A DNA stretch of 64,000 nucleotides from Alteromonas antoniana (GTDB lineage: Bacteria; Pseudomonadota; Gammaproteobacteria; Enterobacterales; Alteromonadaceae): contig NZ_JAESDH010000004.1 in the NCBI RefSeq assembly GCF_019249295.1, forward strand, positions 62,001-126,000, read 5' to 3'. The translations under genes and the position numbers were made by a program. The notes beneath the pieces were generated by a model. The model ran no database searches. It was not told where the DNA came from and saw only the letters and a program-made list of their open reading frames with translations. Positions 35,825-46,100 of this stretch are shown here, piece after piece. The first letter of the stretch is position 1. The number at the start of each line of letters is the position of its first letter.

Positions 35825-35842
35825 ACTGTATGGATGAACAGT
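35825..35842. promoter_or_regulatory. LexA (SOS) box-like palindrome
   Basis: ACTGTATGGATGAACAGT: the two CTGT/ACAG half-sites are perfect, spaced by eight bases and extended by A/T on each side, as in the gammaproteobacterial LexA consensus. The central eight bases are less AT-rich than usual. It lies 180 bases before mraZ. Function not shown. Confidence 0.45.
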
Positions 35843-35922
35843 CTAAACCCAGTATTTACGCGGGCTTGACGGGGGATTTTTGCTTGACAGTGGGGATCAT
35901 TGATACCTAAACTGTCAATCAG

Positions 35923-35947
35923 TGGGTAAAAGTGGCAAATTGTGGAT
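35923..35947 (+). promoter_or_regulatory. MraZ operator (TGG repeats with 10-base period)
   Basis: TGGGT, TGGCA and TGGAT at 35923, 35933 and 35943, each separated by five bases, match the direct-repeat pattern TGGGN-N5 bound by MraZ in E. coli and other bacteria. A further TGGGG is at 35891. It is 75 bases upstream of mraZ, so autoregulation of the dcw cluster by MraZ is likely. Confidence 0.75.
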
Positions 35948-36021
35948 CGAGCTATCAACGTTTTGCAGATCAGTGCTCAAAAAACAAGAAAATCAAAAGC
36001 AAATAATAAAAGGCTAGGGGA

Positions 36022-36480
36022 ATGTTCCGCGGCGCTAATGCAATCAATCTGGATACAAAAGGGAGGCTGGCCATACCAACGAAGTATCGCCAATCCCTGC
36101 TGGATGATTGTACCGGACAACTGGTCTGCACTGTCGACACACAACAAAGTTGTTTGCTGCTTTACCCACTTCCCGAATGGGAAGAAATCGAGCTTAAACT
36201 AAGCAAATTCTCCAGTATGGTACCAGCAGAGCGTCGTATGCAACGTTTACTGCTGGGTTATGCTACCGAAGGCGAAATGGATAAAAGCGGCAGGATACTG
36301 ATCCCAACGCCATTACGCCAGCACGCCAAACTCTCTAAAGAAGTCATGTTAGTCGGCCAGTTGAACAAGTTTGAAATCTGGGACGCGCAAGTCTGGGCAG
36401 ATCAAATCGAATCTGATATGGAAACCGAGCGCAGCGGCGACTTTGAACTTACTGAACGTCTGCAGGACTTCTCACTATGA
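36022..36480 (+). CDS. mraZ: Transcriptional regulator MraZ
   Basis: DNA-binding regulator with the AbrB-like fold, two tandem MraZ domains in 152 residues, first gene of the division and cell wall cluster. Typical motifs are [20 protein letters not shown] at the N-terminus and [19 protein letters not shown] in the second half. It binds TGGGN repeats, present upstream, and represses its own operon in E. coli. AGGGGA precedes the ATG. Its stop overlaps the rsmH start by four bases. Confidence 0.97.
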   Translation: MFRGANAINLDTKGRLAIPTKYRQSLLDDCTGQLVCTVDTQQSCLLLYPLPEWEEIELKLSKFSSMVPAERRMQRLLLGYATEGEMDKSGRILIPTPLRQHAKLSKEVMLVGQLNKFEIWDAQVWADQIESDMETERSGDFELTERLQDFSL

Positions 36481-37415
36481 CGCAGCCTGAATTTAAGCAC
36501 GTTTCGGTATTACTGCACGAATGTGTCGAAGCGCTGGCTATCCAGCCAGACGGCATCTATGTGGATGCTACCTTCGGTCGCGGTGGTCACTCAGCTGCTA
36601 TTCTCGACGCGCTGGGCCCAAACGGCAAACTGATTGCTTTTGATCGCGACCCGCAGGCGATTGAGTCAGCAAAACGTTTTGCTGATGACGCACGCTTTTC
36701 CATTATTCATGAGCCTTTTGGCAATATGGCTGACGCACTGGCTGAGCGTGGCCTAAAAGGCAAAATCAACGGCGTGCTGATGGATTTGGGTGTGTCATCG
36801 CCGCAATTAGACGATGCCGAGCGTGGCTTCAGCTTTATGAAAGATGGCCCGCTGGATATGCGTATGGATACCACCCGGGGGATGAGTGCAGCAGACTGGC
36901 TGGCGACTGCGGAAGAGCAGGACATTACTCAGGTGATAAAAGAATTTGGTGAGGAAAAATTCGGTAAGCGTATTGCGCACGCCATTGTTAATCGTCGAAA
37001 AATAACCCCCATTACGCGCACTAAAGAACTGGCTGATCTGATAGATGAAGCCGTGCCGGTAAAAGACAAGTTTAAGCATCCTGCTACACGGGCATTCCAG
37101 GGTATTCGTATTTACGTGAACGCAGAGCTTGACCAACTCCGGGTTGGCTTAAAAGCCGCCGTCGACATACTGGCAAAAGAGGGCCGACTGGCTGTGATCT
37201 CCTTCCATTCGCTGGAAGACAGACTGGTAAAACGGTTTATGAAAGAGCAAAGCCGGGGCAAAGCAGTACCGCACAACCTGCCCATTACGCAGGCCGAAAT
37301 TGATGCGGATAAAGTGTTGCGCACCTTGGGTAAAGCGATAAAACCGACAGAGGAGGAAATCGCGCAGAATGTGCGTTCCCGCAGTTCGGTTCTGAGGGTG
37401 GCGGAAAAACTATGA
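36477..37415 (+). CDS. rsmH: 16S rRNA (cytosine-1402-N4)-methyltransferase RsmH
   Basis: SAM-dependent methyltransferase (formerly MraW) that N4-methylates C1402 in the decoding centre of 16S rRNA. The SAM site GRGGHS is at 34-39 ([14 protein letters not shown]), followed by DRDPQAI and [14 protein letters not shown]. The C-terminus has [14 protein letters not shown] and the end [11 protein letters not shown]. At 312 residues it is the normal size. It overlaps mraZ and ftsL by four bases each. Confidence 0.98.
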   Translation: MTQPEFKHVSVLLHECVEALAIQPDGIYVDATFGRGGHSAAILDALGPNGKLIAFDRDPQAIESAKRFADDARFSIIHEPFGNMADALAERGLKGKINGVLMDLGVSSPQLDDAERGFSFMKDGPLDMRMDTTRGMSAADWLATAEEQDITQVIKEFGEEKFGKRIAHAIVNRRKITPITRTKELADLIDEAVPVKDKFKHPATRAFQGIRIYVNAELDQLRVGLKAAVDILAKEGRLAVISFHSLEDRLVKRFMKEQSRGKAVPHNLPITQAEIDADKVLRTLGKAIKPTEEEIAQNVRSRSSVLRVAEKL

Positions 37416-37750
37416 CGTCGCCAAAACGCCGCCAGAAGCGGGATACAAATTTTAATTTACTGCTCATTCTGGTCTCAGATCTGACCCGCAATAAACTGCG
37501 GGTTTTGTTGTATTTAATGGTGATGGGAAGTGCTATGGCCGTGATCTTAAGCACCCACCATAATCGCCAGCAGGTCATCGCACTGGAAGATCTGATGGAA
37601 GAGAAAGATCAACTGGATGTTGAATGGCGGAATCTGGTTCTGGAACAGCGTGCACTGACTGAGCATAACCGCATCGAGGCGCTGGTACAGAAACAGCTGA
37701 ACATGCATCGCCCGACGGCCGAGCAGGAAGTGGTGGTGAAACTGAAATGA
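37412..37750 (+). CDS. ftsL: Cell division protein FtsL
   Basis: Small bitopic divisome protein, 112 residues, which forms a complex with FtsB and FtsQ and activates FtsWI. It has a short basic cytoplasmic part, one transmembrane helix (about 30-52, [19 protein letters not shown]) and a periplasmic coiled coil with leucine-like heptads ([24 protein letters not shown]). Position between rsmH and ftsI with four-base overlaps on both sides makes the call firm despite low sequence conservation in the family. Confidence 0.96.
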   Translation: MTSPKRRQKRDTNFNLLLILVSDLTRNKLRVLLYLMVMGSAMAVILSTHHNRQQVIALEDLMEEKDQLDVEWRNLVLEQRALTEHNRIEALVQKQLNMHRPTAEQEVVVKLK

Positions 37751-39522
37751 CAACCGCTGCCATGAAACGCACAAAATCGCGCCGTGGCGCGAAACAAAAC
37801 GTCACACCGTCACTGGTGCATTGGCGCTTTGTTGTGGTGCTGATCGCCGTGGTGTCGGTATTTGTGGTGCTGGCAGTGCGTGCGGCCTATATTCAGGTGA
37901 TTGAGCCTGACGCGCTGATTGAACAGGGCGACAGCCGCACCTTGCGAACACGGGATATGCCGAGCTACCGCGGCCTTATTACTGACCGCAATGGTGCCGA
38001 GCTTGCGGTCAGCGTGCCTGTGCGCGCGATCTACGCGGATCCAAAAATTATTCATGACCGTGATGGTTTTTCACAGAATCGTCGCTGGGAAGCGCTGGCT
38101 GACGTGCTTGGACAAGACGTTAATGAGCTGCGTGAGCGCGTCAGTAACCCGGAACGACGCTTTGTCTATCTGCAGCGTCAGGTGTCCCCGGCAATGGCGG
38201 AGTATGTGGATAAACTGGATATTCCGGGCATATACCTTCGCCGCGAGAGCCGTCGGTATTATCCTACAGGCGAAGTGGCGGCACAGATAATCGGGATTAC
38301 CGACGTCGACGATAACGGCATCGAAGGGTTAGAGAGACTGTATGATGAGTGGCTGACCGGTACGCCGGGCTCGCGGAAAATTCGTCGTGATGCGAAAGGA
38401 CGTCAGGTAGAGATCCTGGAAACCAAATCCGGTGAAGCAGCGGGCAATCTGCAACTGACCATCGACCAGCGCATTCAGGCGCTGGCTTACCGCGAAATTA
38501 AAGAAGCCATGTTGTACTACCAGGCCAGCTCAGCGTCTGCCATTGTGCTGGACGTGCACACCGGCGAAGTGCTGGCAATGGTCAACGCGCCGTCGTTTAA
38601 TCCTAATGACCGCAGTGACGTTGCACCGCATCGTATGCGCAACCGGGTAATTACGGATGCCTTTGAGCCCGGCTCAGCCCTCAAACCGATGGCGGTACTA
38701 GCGGCACTGGAGTTTGGTGGTGTCAAAGTAGGTGACATCGTTGACACCAACCCTGGCTGGATGCGTTTAGGTGGCAGCCTGGTAAAAGACTTCCGCAATT
38801 ATGGTGAGTTAACGCTCGAGGGGATTATCCAGCACTCCAGCAACATGGGCACCTCCAAACTGGCGCTGTCTGTGCCCAAACCGTTTTTACTGGACACCTA
38901 TTACAACATGGGCCTGATGTCTGATACCGGGTCTAACATGCCGGGTGAGAGCAACGGGATTTTTCATGAGCGCAGCCGCTGGTCCGAATTTGAGCTGGCC
39001 ACGCTGTCATTTGGCTATGGCATCTCGGTGACGACGGCACAGCTGGCACGCATGTACGCCACGCTGGGTAACGGCGGCATCAAGCGTCCGCTGCAGATTA
39101 TCAAAAAGCCACAAACAGAAGGCTGGCAGCCAGCCGAGGAACGCGTGATAAGCGAGAAAAACGCCGCCGCCATTCTGGAAATGATGGAGAGTGTGACCCA
39201 AAAAGGGGGCACTGCGGTGAAAGCAGCGGTTCCCGGGTATCGCGTTGCCGGTAAGACCGGAACCAGCCGAAAAGCCGTTGCAGGCGGATATGGCGAGGAG
39301 TATGTCAACATCTTCGCCGGTGTCGCGCCTGTTTCCAATCCTCAATTGGTGACTGTGGTGTTGATCAACGAACCGGGTGGCGACTTGTACCATGCTGGTG
39401 ACACTGCTGCGCCGGTCTTTTCCGCCATTATGGGCGGTTCATTGCAGCTGCTGAATATCGCGCCGGATGATAAACAGGTGACGTCAACCTTGTGGATGAA
39501 AGGAGCTGGTAATGGTAGTTAG
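37747..39522 (+). CDS. ftsI: Septal peptidoglycan transpeptidase FtsI (PBP3)
   Basis: Class B penicillin-binding protein that cross-links septal peptidoglycan with FtsW. A transmembrane anchor (about 27-47) is followed by the pedestal domain (60-230) and the transpeptidase domain (235-575). Active-site motifs: SALK with Ser310 and Lys313, SSN at 364-366 and KTG at 503-505. The 591 residues are typical. AAGGAGC within its end serves as ribosome site for murE, which overlaps it by 11 bases. Confidence 0.98.
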   Translation: MTTAAMKRTKSRRGAKQNVTPSLVHWRFVVVLIAVVSVFVVLAVRAAYIQVIEPDALIEQGDSRTLRTRDMPSYRGLITDRNGAELAVSVPVRAIYADPKIIHDRDGFSQNRRWEALADVLGQDVNELRERVSNPERRFVYLQRQVSPAMAEYVDKLDIPGIYLRRESRRYYPTGEVAAQIIGITDVDDNGIEGLERLYDEWLTGTPGSRKIRRDAKGRQVEILETKSGEAAGNLQLTIDQRIQALAYREIKEAMLYYQASSASAIVLDVHTGEVLAMVNAPSFNPNDRSDVAPHRMRNRVITDAFEPGSALKPMAVLAALEFGGVKVGDIVDTNPGWMRLGGSLVKDFRNYGELTLEGIIQHSSNMGTSKLALSVPKPFLLDTYYNMGLMSDTGSNMPGESNGIFHERSRWSEFELATLSFGYGISVTTAQLARMYATLGNGGIKRPLQIIKKPQTEGWQPAEERVISEKNAAAILEMMESVTQKGGTAVKAAVPGYRVAGKTGTSRKAVAGGYGEEYVNIFAGVAPVSNPQLVTVVLINEPGGDLYHAGDTAAPVFSAIMGGSLQLLNIAPDDKQVTSTLWMKGAGNGS

Positions 39523-41041
39523 TGCATTCATTCAGAGCACCCGTTCCCTGATGGCAAAGTTTGGCATTGACGCGCCGGATATTCGGGTTGAAGGGCTGAC
39601 GCTGGACAGCCGTGAAGTTAACACCAAGCTGGCGTTTGTTGCGATTAAGGGTCACGAACGTGACGGCAGAGATTTTATTCCTCAGGCAATCAGTTTAGGC
39701 GCCCGCGTTATACTGGCGCAAACCGACGACAGTAATGCCCACGGCGCGCTGGAAATGCGTGGCAATTCGGTGATTATTTCGCTGTTTGAATTACCTGACA
39801 TGCTGTCTTCGCTGGCAGCCGCATTCTATGACTACCCGGCCATGAAAATGACCACGGTGGCGGTAACCGGAACCAACGGCAAAACCTCGGTTGTACAGCT
39901 GATATCGCAGTTAAAGGATGCGCTTGGCACGCGCTCTGCCGCCATCGGTACGCTGGGAAGCGGCGTATACGAAGGGGAAGAAACTATATGGTCTCAGTCC
40001 CCTGCGGCCAACACGACCCCGGATGCCATCCGCATGCAGTACCTGTTGGCAGAGTTTGTGCAACAGGAAGTTCGCCATACGGCATTTGAAGCCAGCTCTC
40101 ATGCGCTGGTGCAGGGGCGGCTTCAACAAGTAAAAACAGATGTAGCGGTATTTACCAACCTCACGCGGGATCACCTCGACTACCACGGTACGATGACAGC
40201 GTATGCGCAGGCAAAACGTGAGCTGTTAAATCAGCACGGATTGTATGCGGTGGTACTTAATGCGCAAGACAGAGAAAGCCAGAACTGGGCAAATGCTGCG
40301 CCGCAGGACGCAAGTATTGTCTGGACCGGCGTGGATGTCAGCGGTCAGATTGCATCCCAGGATCGCCATTGTTTGGCCACAAACGTGAAATACCATAGTG
40401 CTGGGTGCGACTTTTCGCTGGAAACCTCATGGGGCAACGCAAAGGTATCCATTCCGCTGTTCGGTACCTTCAACATCAGCAATGTACTAAGTGCGGTGGC
40501 AACGTTACTGGCCGAAGGTGAGCGCTTTGAAGACGTGATGCGGGTAGTGAACGCGCTGCATCCGGTAAAAGGCCGTATGGAGGTCTTCGCTTTTGATTCA
40601 CATGCCAATGTGGTGGTGGATTACGCTCACACGCCGGATGCACTGGAGAAGGTACTTGCCAGTGCCAGAGCACACACCGGTGGTGAAGTCTGGTGTGTGT
40701 TTGGATGCGGCGGCGACAGGGATGCCGGGAAACGGCCATTAATGGGAGAGGCCGCAGAAAACGGCGCCGATCACATTGTGATCACTACCGACAACTGTCG
40801 TACAGAAGCGCCCGAGGCGATTGCAAACGACATTATTTCCGGACTGAAAAAACCGGAACGTGCCGTGTGTGAGGCAGACAGAGAGAAAGCCATCCGCTAT
40901 TGCCTGAATAAGGCAAAGCCAGAAGATTTGATTGTTGTTGCCGGTAAAGGGCACGAAGATTACCAAATTATCGGCACAACGAAGACAGGTTATAACGAGC
41001 GCGCAGTACTGGCGCGTTTGCAACAGGAGTACAGCAAATGA
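39512..41041 (+). CDS. murE: UDP-MurNAc-tripeptide synthetase MurE
   Basis: Cytoplasmic Mur ligase adding the third amino acid, meso-diaminopimelate in Gram-negatives, to UDP-MurNAc-L-Ala-D-Glu. The P-loop TGTNGKT is at 119-125; the central domain holds FEASSHALVQGRL and LTRDHLDYHG; the C-terminal domain holds VVVDYAHTPDAL. The meso-DAP recognition motif, DNPR in E. coli (413-416), reads DNCR here (427-430): Asp, Asn and Arg are kept, but Pro is Cys. The 509 residues are normal. It overlaps murF as ATGA. Confidence 0.97.
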   Translation: MVVSAFIQSTRSLMAKFGIDAPDIRVEGLTLDSREVNTKLAFVAIKGHERDGRDFIPQAISLGARVILAQTDDSNAHGALEMRGNSVIISLFELPDMLSSLAAAFYDYPAMKMTTVAVTGTNGKTSVVQLISQLKDALGTRSAAIGTLGSGVYEGEETIWSQSPAANTTPDAIRMQYLLAEFVQQEVRHTAFEASSHALVQGRLQQVKTDVAVFTNLTRDHLDYHGTMTAYAQAKRELLNQHGLYAVVLNAQDRESQNWANAAPQDASIVWTGVDVSGQIASQDRHCLATNVKYHSAGCDFSLETSWGNAKVSIPLFGTFNISNVLSAVATLLAEGERFEDVMRVVNALHPVKGRMEVFAFDSHANVVVDYAHTPDALEKVLASARAHTGGEVWCVFGCGGDRDAGKRPLMGEAAENGADHIVITTDNCRTEAPEAIANDIISGLKKPERAVCEADREKAIRYCLNKAKPEDLIVVAGKGHEDYQIIGTTKTGYNERAVLARLQQEYSK

Positions 41042-42441
41042 TAACAACAACGCTGTCGTGGATCGCCGAAAAAACTGGCGGAACGCTGGAAGGGGAAAAT
41101 ATTACGGTGTCTGATGTCAGCACCGACACCCGCACGTTACCGGATGGTGCCGTTTATCTGGCACTGCGTGGTGCAAACTTTGATGGCCATAAATTTGTAG
41201 AACAGGCCGTGAAGTCTGGTGCCAGCGCGGTTATTGCCAGTGAACCGGTCACTGCCGACGTGCCTGTTATCTACGTGAAAGATACGAAAGAGGCGCTGGG
41301 CGCACTGGGCGCGGCAGTGAAAGCTGAGGTTGCGCCAAAAACGGTGGGGATCACCGGCAGTAGCGGCAAGACTACCGTCAAAGAGATGTGCGCAGCGATT
41401 CTGGCGCGCCGGGGGGCGGTGTTAGCCACTGCAGGCAACTTCAACAATGATATTGGTGTGCCGCTGACGTTACTGCGTCTGACTCCAGAACATGACTTTG
41501 CGGTGGTCGAGATGGGGGCAAACCATTTAGGCGAGATCGCCTACACCACCAGTCTCGTTAAGCCGGATGTGGCCACTATCGTAAATGCCGCGGCGTCTCA
41601 TCTTGAAGGCTTCGGCAGCCTGCTTGGCGTAGCCCGGGCGAAAAGCGAAATTTTTAAAGGGCTTGGCGATAACGGGGTTGCCATTGTGAATACAGACAGC
41701 CAGTTTGCCGAATTCTGGCAGGGCAAACTGAAACACAAAAAGGTGCAGACATTCGCGCCTGACCAAGCCAACGATGCCGATTTTGGCGCTGACGACATTA
41801 TTGTCGGGCTGGATGGTTGCGCGGCATTTCAGATGCTCACACCGAAGGGCGAAATTGGCATCCAGCTGACGATTCCGGGGTTGCATAATGTTGGCAACGC
41901 GCTGGTGGCTGCGGCACTGTGCATGCAGGTCGGCGCTACATTGGAAGATGTCCGTGATGGTTTACTTAGCATGAAGCAGGTAAGTGGACGTTTAAATGTA
42001 AAAATGCTGACTGACCAGATTCGCCTTCTCGACGATACTTATAACGCCAATGTGGCCTCAGTGAATGCTGCCATTGATACGCTCGCGACATTCTCAGGCA
42101 TTCGGGTTCTGGTGTTAGGGGACATGGCTGAGCTTGGTGAAAAAGCACGCTTCTATCATGAAGAAGTAGGCCGCTATGCGCTGGAAAACGGCATTAATCA
42201 CCTGTTTACGTTAGGTGTATTAAGTCAGTCCGCCAGCTCGGTATTTGGCAGCAGCGGTCAGCATTTCTCCGATGTAGAGTCGCTTATGGCGGAAATGGAA
42301 GACAGACTGTTGTCCGAGCAACGTGATATCTCAATCCTGGTGAAAGGCTCTCGGAGCTCGAAGATGGAGCGGGTGGTTAACGCAATTGAGGCATCCCCTT
42401 TGGGAAAGCTTGATCGCCGTCGGGAGCGCATTGCATGTTAA
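41038..42441 (+). CDS. murF: UDP-MurNAc-tripeptide D-Ala-D-Ala ligase MurF
   Basis: Cytoplasmic Mur ligase adding D-Ala-D-Ala to UDP-MurNAc-tripeptide, completing the pentapeptide. The P-loop reads [14 protein letters not shown] (near 103-116), followed by [16 protein letters not shown] and [12 protein letters not shown]. The C-terminal domain has [17 protein letters not shown]. The 467-residue length fits. It overlaps murE and mraY. Confidence 0.98.
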   Translation: MITTTLSWIAEKTGGTLEGENITVSDVSTDTRTLPDGAVYLALRGANFDGHKFVEQAVKSGASAVIASEPVTADVPVIYVKDTKEALGALGAAVKAEVAPKTVGITGSSGKTTVKEMCAAILARRGAVLATAGNFNNDIGVPLTLLRLTPEHDFAVVEMGANHLGEIAYTTSLVKPDVATIVNAAASHLEGFGSLLGVARAKSEIFKGLGDNGVAIVNTDSQFAEFWQGKLKHKKVQTFAPDQANDADFGADDIIVGLDGCAAFQMLTPKGEIGIQLTIPGLHNVGNALVAAALCMQVGATLEDVRDGLLSMKQVSGRLNVKMLTDQIRLLDDTYNANVASVNAAIDTLATFSGIRVLVLGDMAELGEKARFYHEEVGRYALENGINHLFTLGVLSQSASSVFGSSGQHFSDVESLMAEMEDRLLSEQRDISILVKGSRSSKMERVVNAIEASPLGKLDRRRERIAC

Positions 42442-43517
42442 TTTGGCTCGCAGATTGGTTAACGCAGTTTGATACGGGATTCAATGTATTCTCGTACCTG
42501 ACCATGCGCGCTATTTTAAGCACCTTGACGGCGCTGCTTATCGCCATACTGATAGGCCCTAAAATGATCCGCGGTCTGCAACGGATGCAGATTGGACAAA
42601 CGGTGCGTGACGACGGCCCGCAATCCCACCTTTCCAAAGCCGGCACGCCGACAATGGGGGGCTTGTTGATCCTTGCCGCTATCGTTACCAGTGTTCTGCT
42701 ATGGGCGGACCTGACGAACCGGTATGTGTGGGTCACTCTGAGTATTGTTATCGGTTACGGCATCATCGGGTTTGTGGATGATTACCGTAAGGTAATACGC
42801 AAAGACGCCAAAGGGCTGATTGCCCGCTGGAAGTATTTCTGGCAGTCAGTGATCGCGCTGGTAGTCGCGTTTTATCTGTATAGTTCTTCTACTACCTCAG
42901 TAGAAACATCGCTGCTTGTGCCCTTCTTTAAAGAGGTATTCCCGCAGTTAGGCGTGTTCTTTATTATCATCACGTATTTCGCCATTGTGGGCACCAGCAA
43001 TGCGGTGAACCTGACAGACGGGCTGGACGGTCTGGCAATTGTGCCGACTATCCTGGTAGCAGGAGCATTTGCGATATTCGCTTATGTCACGGGTAACGCG
43101 AACTTCGCTGACTACCTCAACATTCCGCACATTCCACTTACCAGTGAACTGGTGATCGTGTGCACTGCCATGGTGGGCGCCGGGCTTGGATTTTTATGGT
43201 TCAACACCTATCCGGCACAGGTCTTTATGGGCGATGTTGGCTCGCTGGCGCTGGGCGGTACACTCGGCATTCTGGCGGTACTGGTGAGACAGGAAATCGT
43301 GCTTATCATCATGGGCGGCGTGTTTGTGATGGAGACCGTCTCGGTCATCCTACAGGTGGGCTCGTACAAGCTACGCGGTGAACGTATTTTCCGCATGGCA
43401 CCCATTCATCACCACTACGAACTGAAAGGCTGGCCAGAGCCGCGGGTCATTGTCCGCTTCTGGATTATTTCCATCATTCTGGTCCTGGTGGGGCTGGCAA
43501 CATTGAAGCTACGTTAA
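42435..43517 (+). CDS. mraY: Phospho-MurNAc-pentapeptide translocase MraY
   Basis: Inner-membrane enzyme that transfers phospho-MurNAc-pentapeptide to undecaprenyl phosphate, making lipid I. It has ten transmembrane helices in 360 residues. Active-site motifs: FVDDYRKV (Asp-Asp pair), [29 protein letters not shown] and the cytoplasmic loop [12 protein letters not shown]. Its ATG overlaps the murF end and its stop overlaps the murD start (TAATG). Confidence 0.98.
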   Translation: MLIWLADWLTQFDTGFNVFSYLTMRAILSTLTALLIAILIGPKMIRGLQRMQIGQTVRDDGPQSHLSKAGTPTMGGLLILAAIVTSVLLWADLTNRYVWVTLSIVIGYGIIGFVDDYRKVIRKDAKGLIARWKYFWQSVIALVVAFYLYSSSTTSVETSLLVPFFKEVFPQLGVFFIIITYFAIVGTSNAVNLTDGLDGLAIVPTILVAGAFAIFAYVTGNANFADYLNIPHIPLTSELVIVCTAMVGAGLGFLWFNTYPAQVFMGDVGSLALGGTLGILAVLVRQEIVLIIMGGVFVMETVSVILQVGSYKLRGERIFRMAPIHHHYELKGWPEPRVIVRFWIISIILVLVGLATLKLR

Positions 43518-44830
43518 TGAAAGCAATAAACAGCGCACAACATATTGTGGTAGCAGGACTCGGTATGACCGGTCAGGCTTGCGTGCGCTTTTTATCAGCT
43601 CAACAAGTGAAGGTGTCGGCGTGGGATACTCGTGAACACCTTAATGTCCCTGACTCTGTTAACGTGCCTGTCACGCTTGGCGAACCGCCGGCGGCATTCT
43701 GGTCGGATGTTGATTTACTGATTTTAAGTCCGGGCATTAACCCTCAGTTACCGGCAGTACAATATGCGGCGCAAGCAGGGGTAGAGATCATCGGCGATGT
43801 TGAATTATTTGCCCGACTGAATGACGTGCCTGCTTTTGGTATTACCGGCTCTAACGGTAAAACCACTGTCACGTTGTTACTTACTCATATTCTTAAAGAG
43901 AACGGCAAGGCCGTGGTGGAAGCCGGCAACGTGGGAACGCCGGTGCTGGACACGTTGTCGATGTCACTGGATGCCATTGTGCTGGAACTATCCAGCTTCC
44001 AGCTGGAAACCACATCGTCACTGAAACTTCAGGCTGGCGCTATTCTGAATATTTCTGATGACCACCTGGATCGTCACGGCGACATGCAGCGCTATCTGGA
44101 TGCCAAACAGCGTATTTTCCAGCACTGCGATACCGCCATAGTGTGGCGCGGGCAGGCTGAAACCCGTCCGACAACACCGGTCAGGGATATTGTGCTTTAT
44201 GGTCTGGACGTTGCTGAAGTGGGTTTTGGTTTTACCAACAACTGGATAACGTTTGATGGCAAGCCGGTTGTGAACATGCAGCATGTTCAGTTGGTGGGAT
44301 CGCACAATGTGCTGAATATCCAGGCGGCACTGGCAATGGCGAAAGTGGCCGGTGTCGAGCCCGCTCAGGCTGCTGATGCGGTATACCGCTTTACCTCTGC
44401 TCCTCACCGCTGCGTAGAAATCGCGAAACACCGGGGTATTCGCTGGATAGACGACTCAAAGGCCACGAACGTCGGTGCCACCCTTGCCGCGATTGAAGGC
44501 CTCGGCCCCGGGTGTACCGGAAACCTGATCCTCATTGCCGGGGGAGACGCCAAAGGCGCTGATCTCTCCCCTCTGTCCACGGCGTTTAGCGAACATGTTT
44601 CATTTGTTATTGCGCTTGGACGTGACGGCGAGCGACTTGCTGCGCTGTCTCCGGCGTCAGCCTGCGTGAAGACAATGTCTGAAGCGGTTGCGCTGGCCTA
44701 TGAGAAAGCTGCAGCAGGCGATATTGTGCTGCTTTCACCGGCCTGCGCCAGTCTGGATATGTTTGACAACTATATTCATCGTGCGGCCGTGTTTGCTGAA
44801 GCCGTGAAGGAGGTAACAGCTGATGCTTGA
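43517..44830 (+). CDS. murD: UDP-MurNAc-L-alanine--D-glutamate ligase MurD
   Basis: Cytoplasmic Mur ligase adding D-Glu to UDP-MurNAc-L-Ala. The P-loop GITGSNGKTTVTLL lies near 111-124, followed by ELSSFQLETT and DHLDRHG. The third domain contains WIDDSKATNVGATLAAIEG and LSPACASLDMFDNY. The 437 residues fit the family. It overlaps mraY by one base and ftsW by eight. Confidence 0.98.
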   Translation: MKAINSAQHIVVAGLGMTGQACVRFLSAQQVKVSAWDTREHLNVPDSVNVPVTLGEPPAAFWSDVDLLILSPGINPQLPAVQYAAQAGVEIIGDVELFARLNDVPAFGITGSNGKTTVTLLLTHILKENGKAVVEAGNVGTPVLDTLSMSLDAIVLELSSFQLETTSSLKLQAGAILNISDDHLDRHGDMQRYLDAKQRIFQHCDTAIVWRGQAETRPTTPVRDIVLYGLDVAEVGFGFTNNWITFDGKPVVNMQHVQLVGSHNVLNIQAALAMAKVAGVEPAQAADAVYRFTSAPHRCVEIAKHRGIRWIDDSKATNVGATLAAIEGLGPGCTGNLILIAGGDAKGADLSPLSTAFSEHVSFVIALGRDGERLAALSPASACVKTMSEAVALAYEKAAAGDIVLLSPACASLDMFDNYIHRAAVFAEAVKEVTADA

Positions 44831-46100
44831 AGCCGCCTCCAGACTGACTGATTTATTTGCGGCTCGCCATGGCGAGGTGAAGTCGGGCGTACCTTACGAC
44901 ACTGGCCTGGTGATTGTCTCGATTGCGCTGATGTCAATTGGTCTGATTATCGTGACATCCGCCTCTATGCCGGTGGCCGACCGTCTGTTCGACAACCCGT
45001 TTCATTTCGCGATACGTCATACTATTTACATAGTGATTGCGCTGATTGCGGCAATGACGGTGATGCAATTACCACTGACGTTCTGGCGGGTAAGCAATCC
45101 GTATTTGTTGTTAGCTGCGATAGGGCTGCTGGTGGCGGTGTTGTTGGTGGGACGCAGTGTCAACGGCAGTACCCGCTGGCTGGCAATTGGCCCTATTACC
45201 ATTCAGGCAGCTGAGCCGGCTAAACTGTTTTTCTTCGCCTACCTTGCCGGGTATCTGGTGCGCCGCTACGAAGAAGTTACTGAGGGTCTCAAAGGCTTCC
45301 TTAAGCCGCTGGTCGTATTTTTTATTCTCGCTATGTTGCTATTGCTGCAGCCTGACTTAGGCACCGTGGTAGTGATGTTTGCCACGACTATCGGTTTGTT
45401 GTTTCTGGCTGGTGCCAGACTGTGGCAGTTTTTTGCACTGGCGTTTGTGGGACTGATGGCAGTTGTGGCGCTGATTGTATTTGAAGAATACCGGCTGAAA
45501 AGGGTGACATCTTTCCTCGATCCCTGGGCGGATCCATTTGGCGCCGGTTATCAGCTGACGCAGTCGCTAATGGCTTACGGGCGTGGCAACTGGTTCGGGC
45601 AGGGGCTGGGTAACAGCTTGCAGAAGCTGGAGTTTTTGCCGGAAGCGCATACCGATTTTGTTATGGCCATTCTCGCAGAAGAGCTTGGTTTTGTTGGCGT
45701 TATGGCTGTGCTGTCACTGATTCTGTGGATGGTGATCCGCGCCTTGCAAATAGGCAATGCGGCATTGCTTAAAGGTCGTCCTTTCGACGGGTATATGGCA
45801 TATAGCATTGGTATCTGGTTCAGCTTTCAGACTGCAGTCAACATTGGCGCAAGTGCAGGCATATTGCCAACCAAAGGGCTGACATTGCCGCTGGTGAGCT
45901 ACGGTGGTTCGAGTTTGATTATCATGGCGATTGCCGTTGCGTTACTATTGCGCATCGATTTCGAATTGCGGGTAGATGGTGTGCAGGCATTAAGCAAGAA
46001 AGACAAAGCGCGATTGCCGTCAAAAGCAACCAGCGAAGAGGGCAAGCGCAAAGCCAAAGCCATGATTGATGACGTGGCCGAGGAGGCAGAGCATGACTAA
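44823..46100 (+). CDS. ftsW: Septal peptidoglycan polymerase FtsW
   Basis: SEDS-family glycosyltransferase working with FtsI at the septum, 425 residues with ten transmembrane helices. Conserved features include GRSVNGSTRWLAIGP, LLLQPDLGTVVV, the extracellular loop with FLDPWADPFGAGYQLTQSLMAYGRG and the PTKGLTLPLVSYGGSS motif. The charged cytoplasmic tail (about 385-425, Lys/Glu-rich) is typical. It ends eight bases inside murG. Confidence 0.98.
   Translation: MLEAASRLTDLFAARHGEVKSGVPYDTGLVIVSIALMSIGLIIVTSASMPVADRLFDNPFHFAIRHTIYIVIALIAAMTVMQLPLTFWRVSNPYLLLAAIGLLVAVLLVGRSVNGSTRWLAIGPITIQAAEPAKLFFFAYLAGYLVRRYEEVTEGLKGFLKPLVVFFILAMLLLLQPDLGTVVVMFATTIGLLFLAGARLWQFFALAFVGLMAVVALIVFEEYRLKRVTSFLDPWADPFGAGYQLTQSLMAYGRGNWFGQGLGNSLQKLEFLPEAHTDFVMAILAEELGFVGVMAVLSLILWMVIRALQIGNAALLKGRPFDGYMAYSIGIWFSFQTAVNIGASAGILPTKGLTLPLVSYGGSSLIIMAIAVALLLRIDFELRVDGVQALSKKDKARLPSKATSEEGKRKAKAMIDDVAEEAEHD

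Larger units (their letters stand above)
35527..36021. other. Control region upstream of the dcw cluster
   Basis: 495 bases between the Na/Pi transporter start (minus) and mraZ (plus). It contains a LexA-like box (35825-35842), TTGACG and TTGACA boxes at 35866 and 35884 and the MraZ-type repeats (35923-35947). No good -10 lies 17 bases from either -35 candidate, so the exact promoter is uncertain. Confidence 0.6.
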
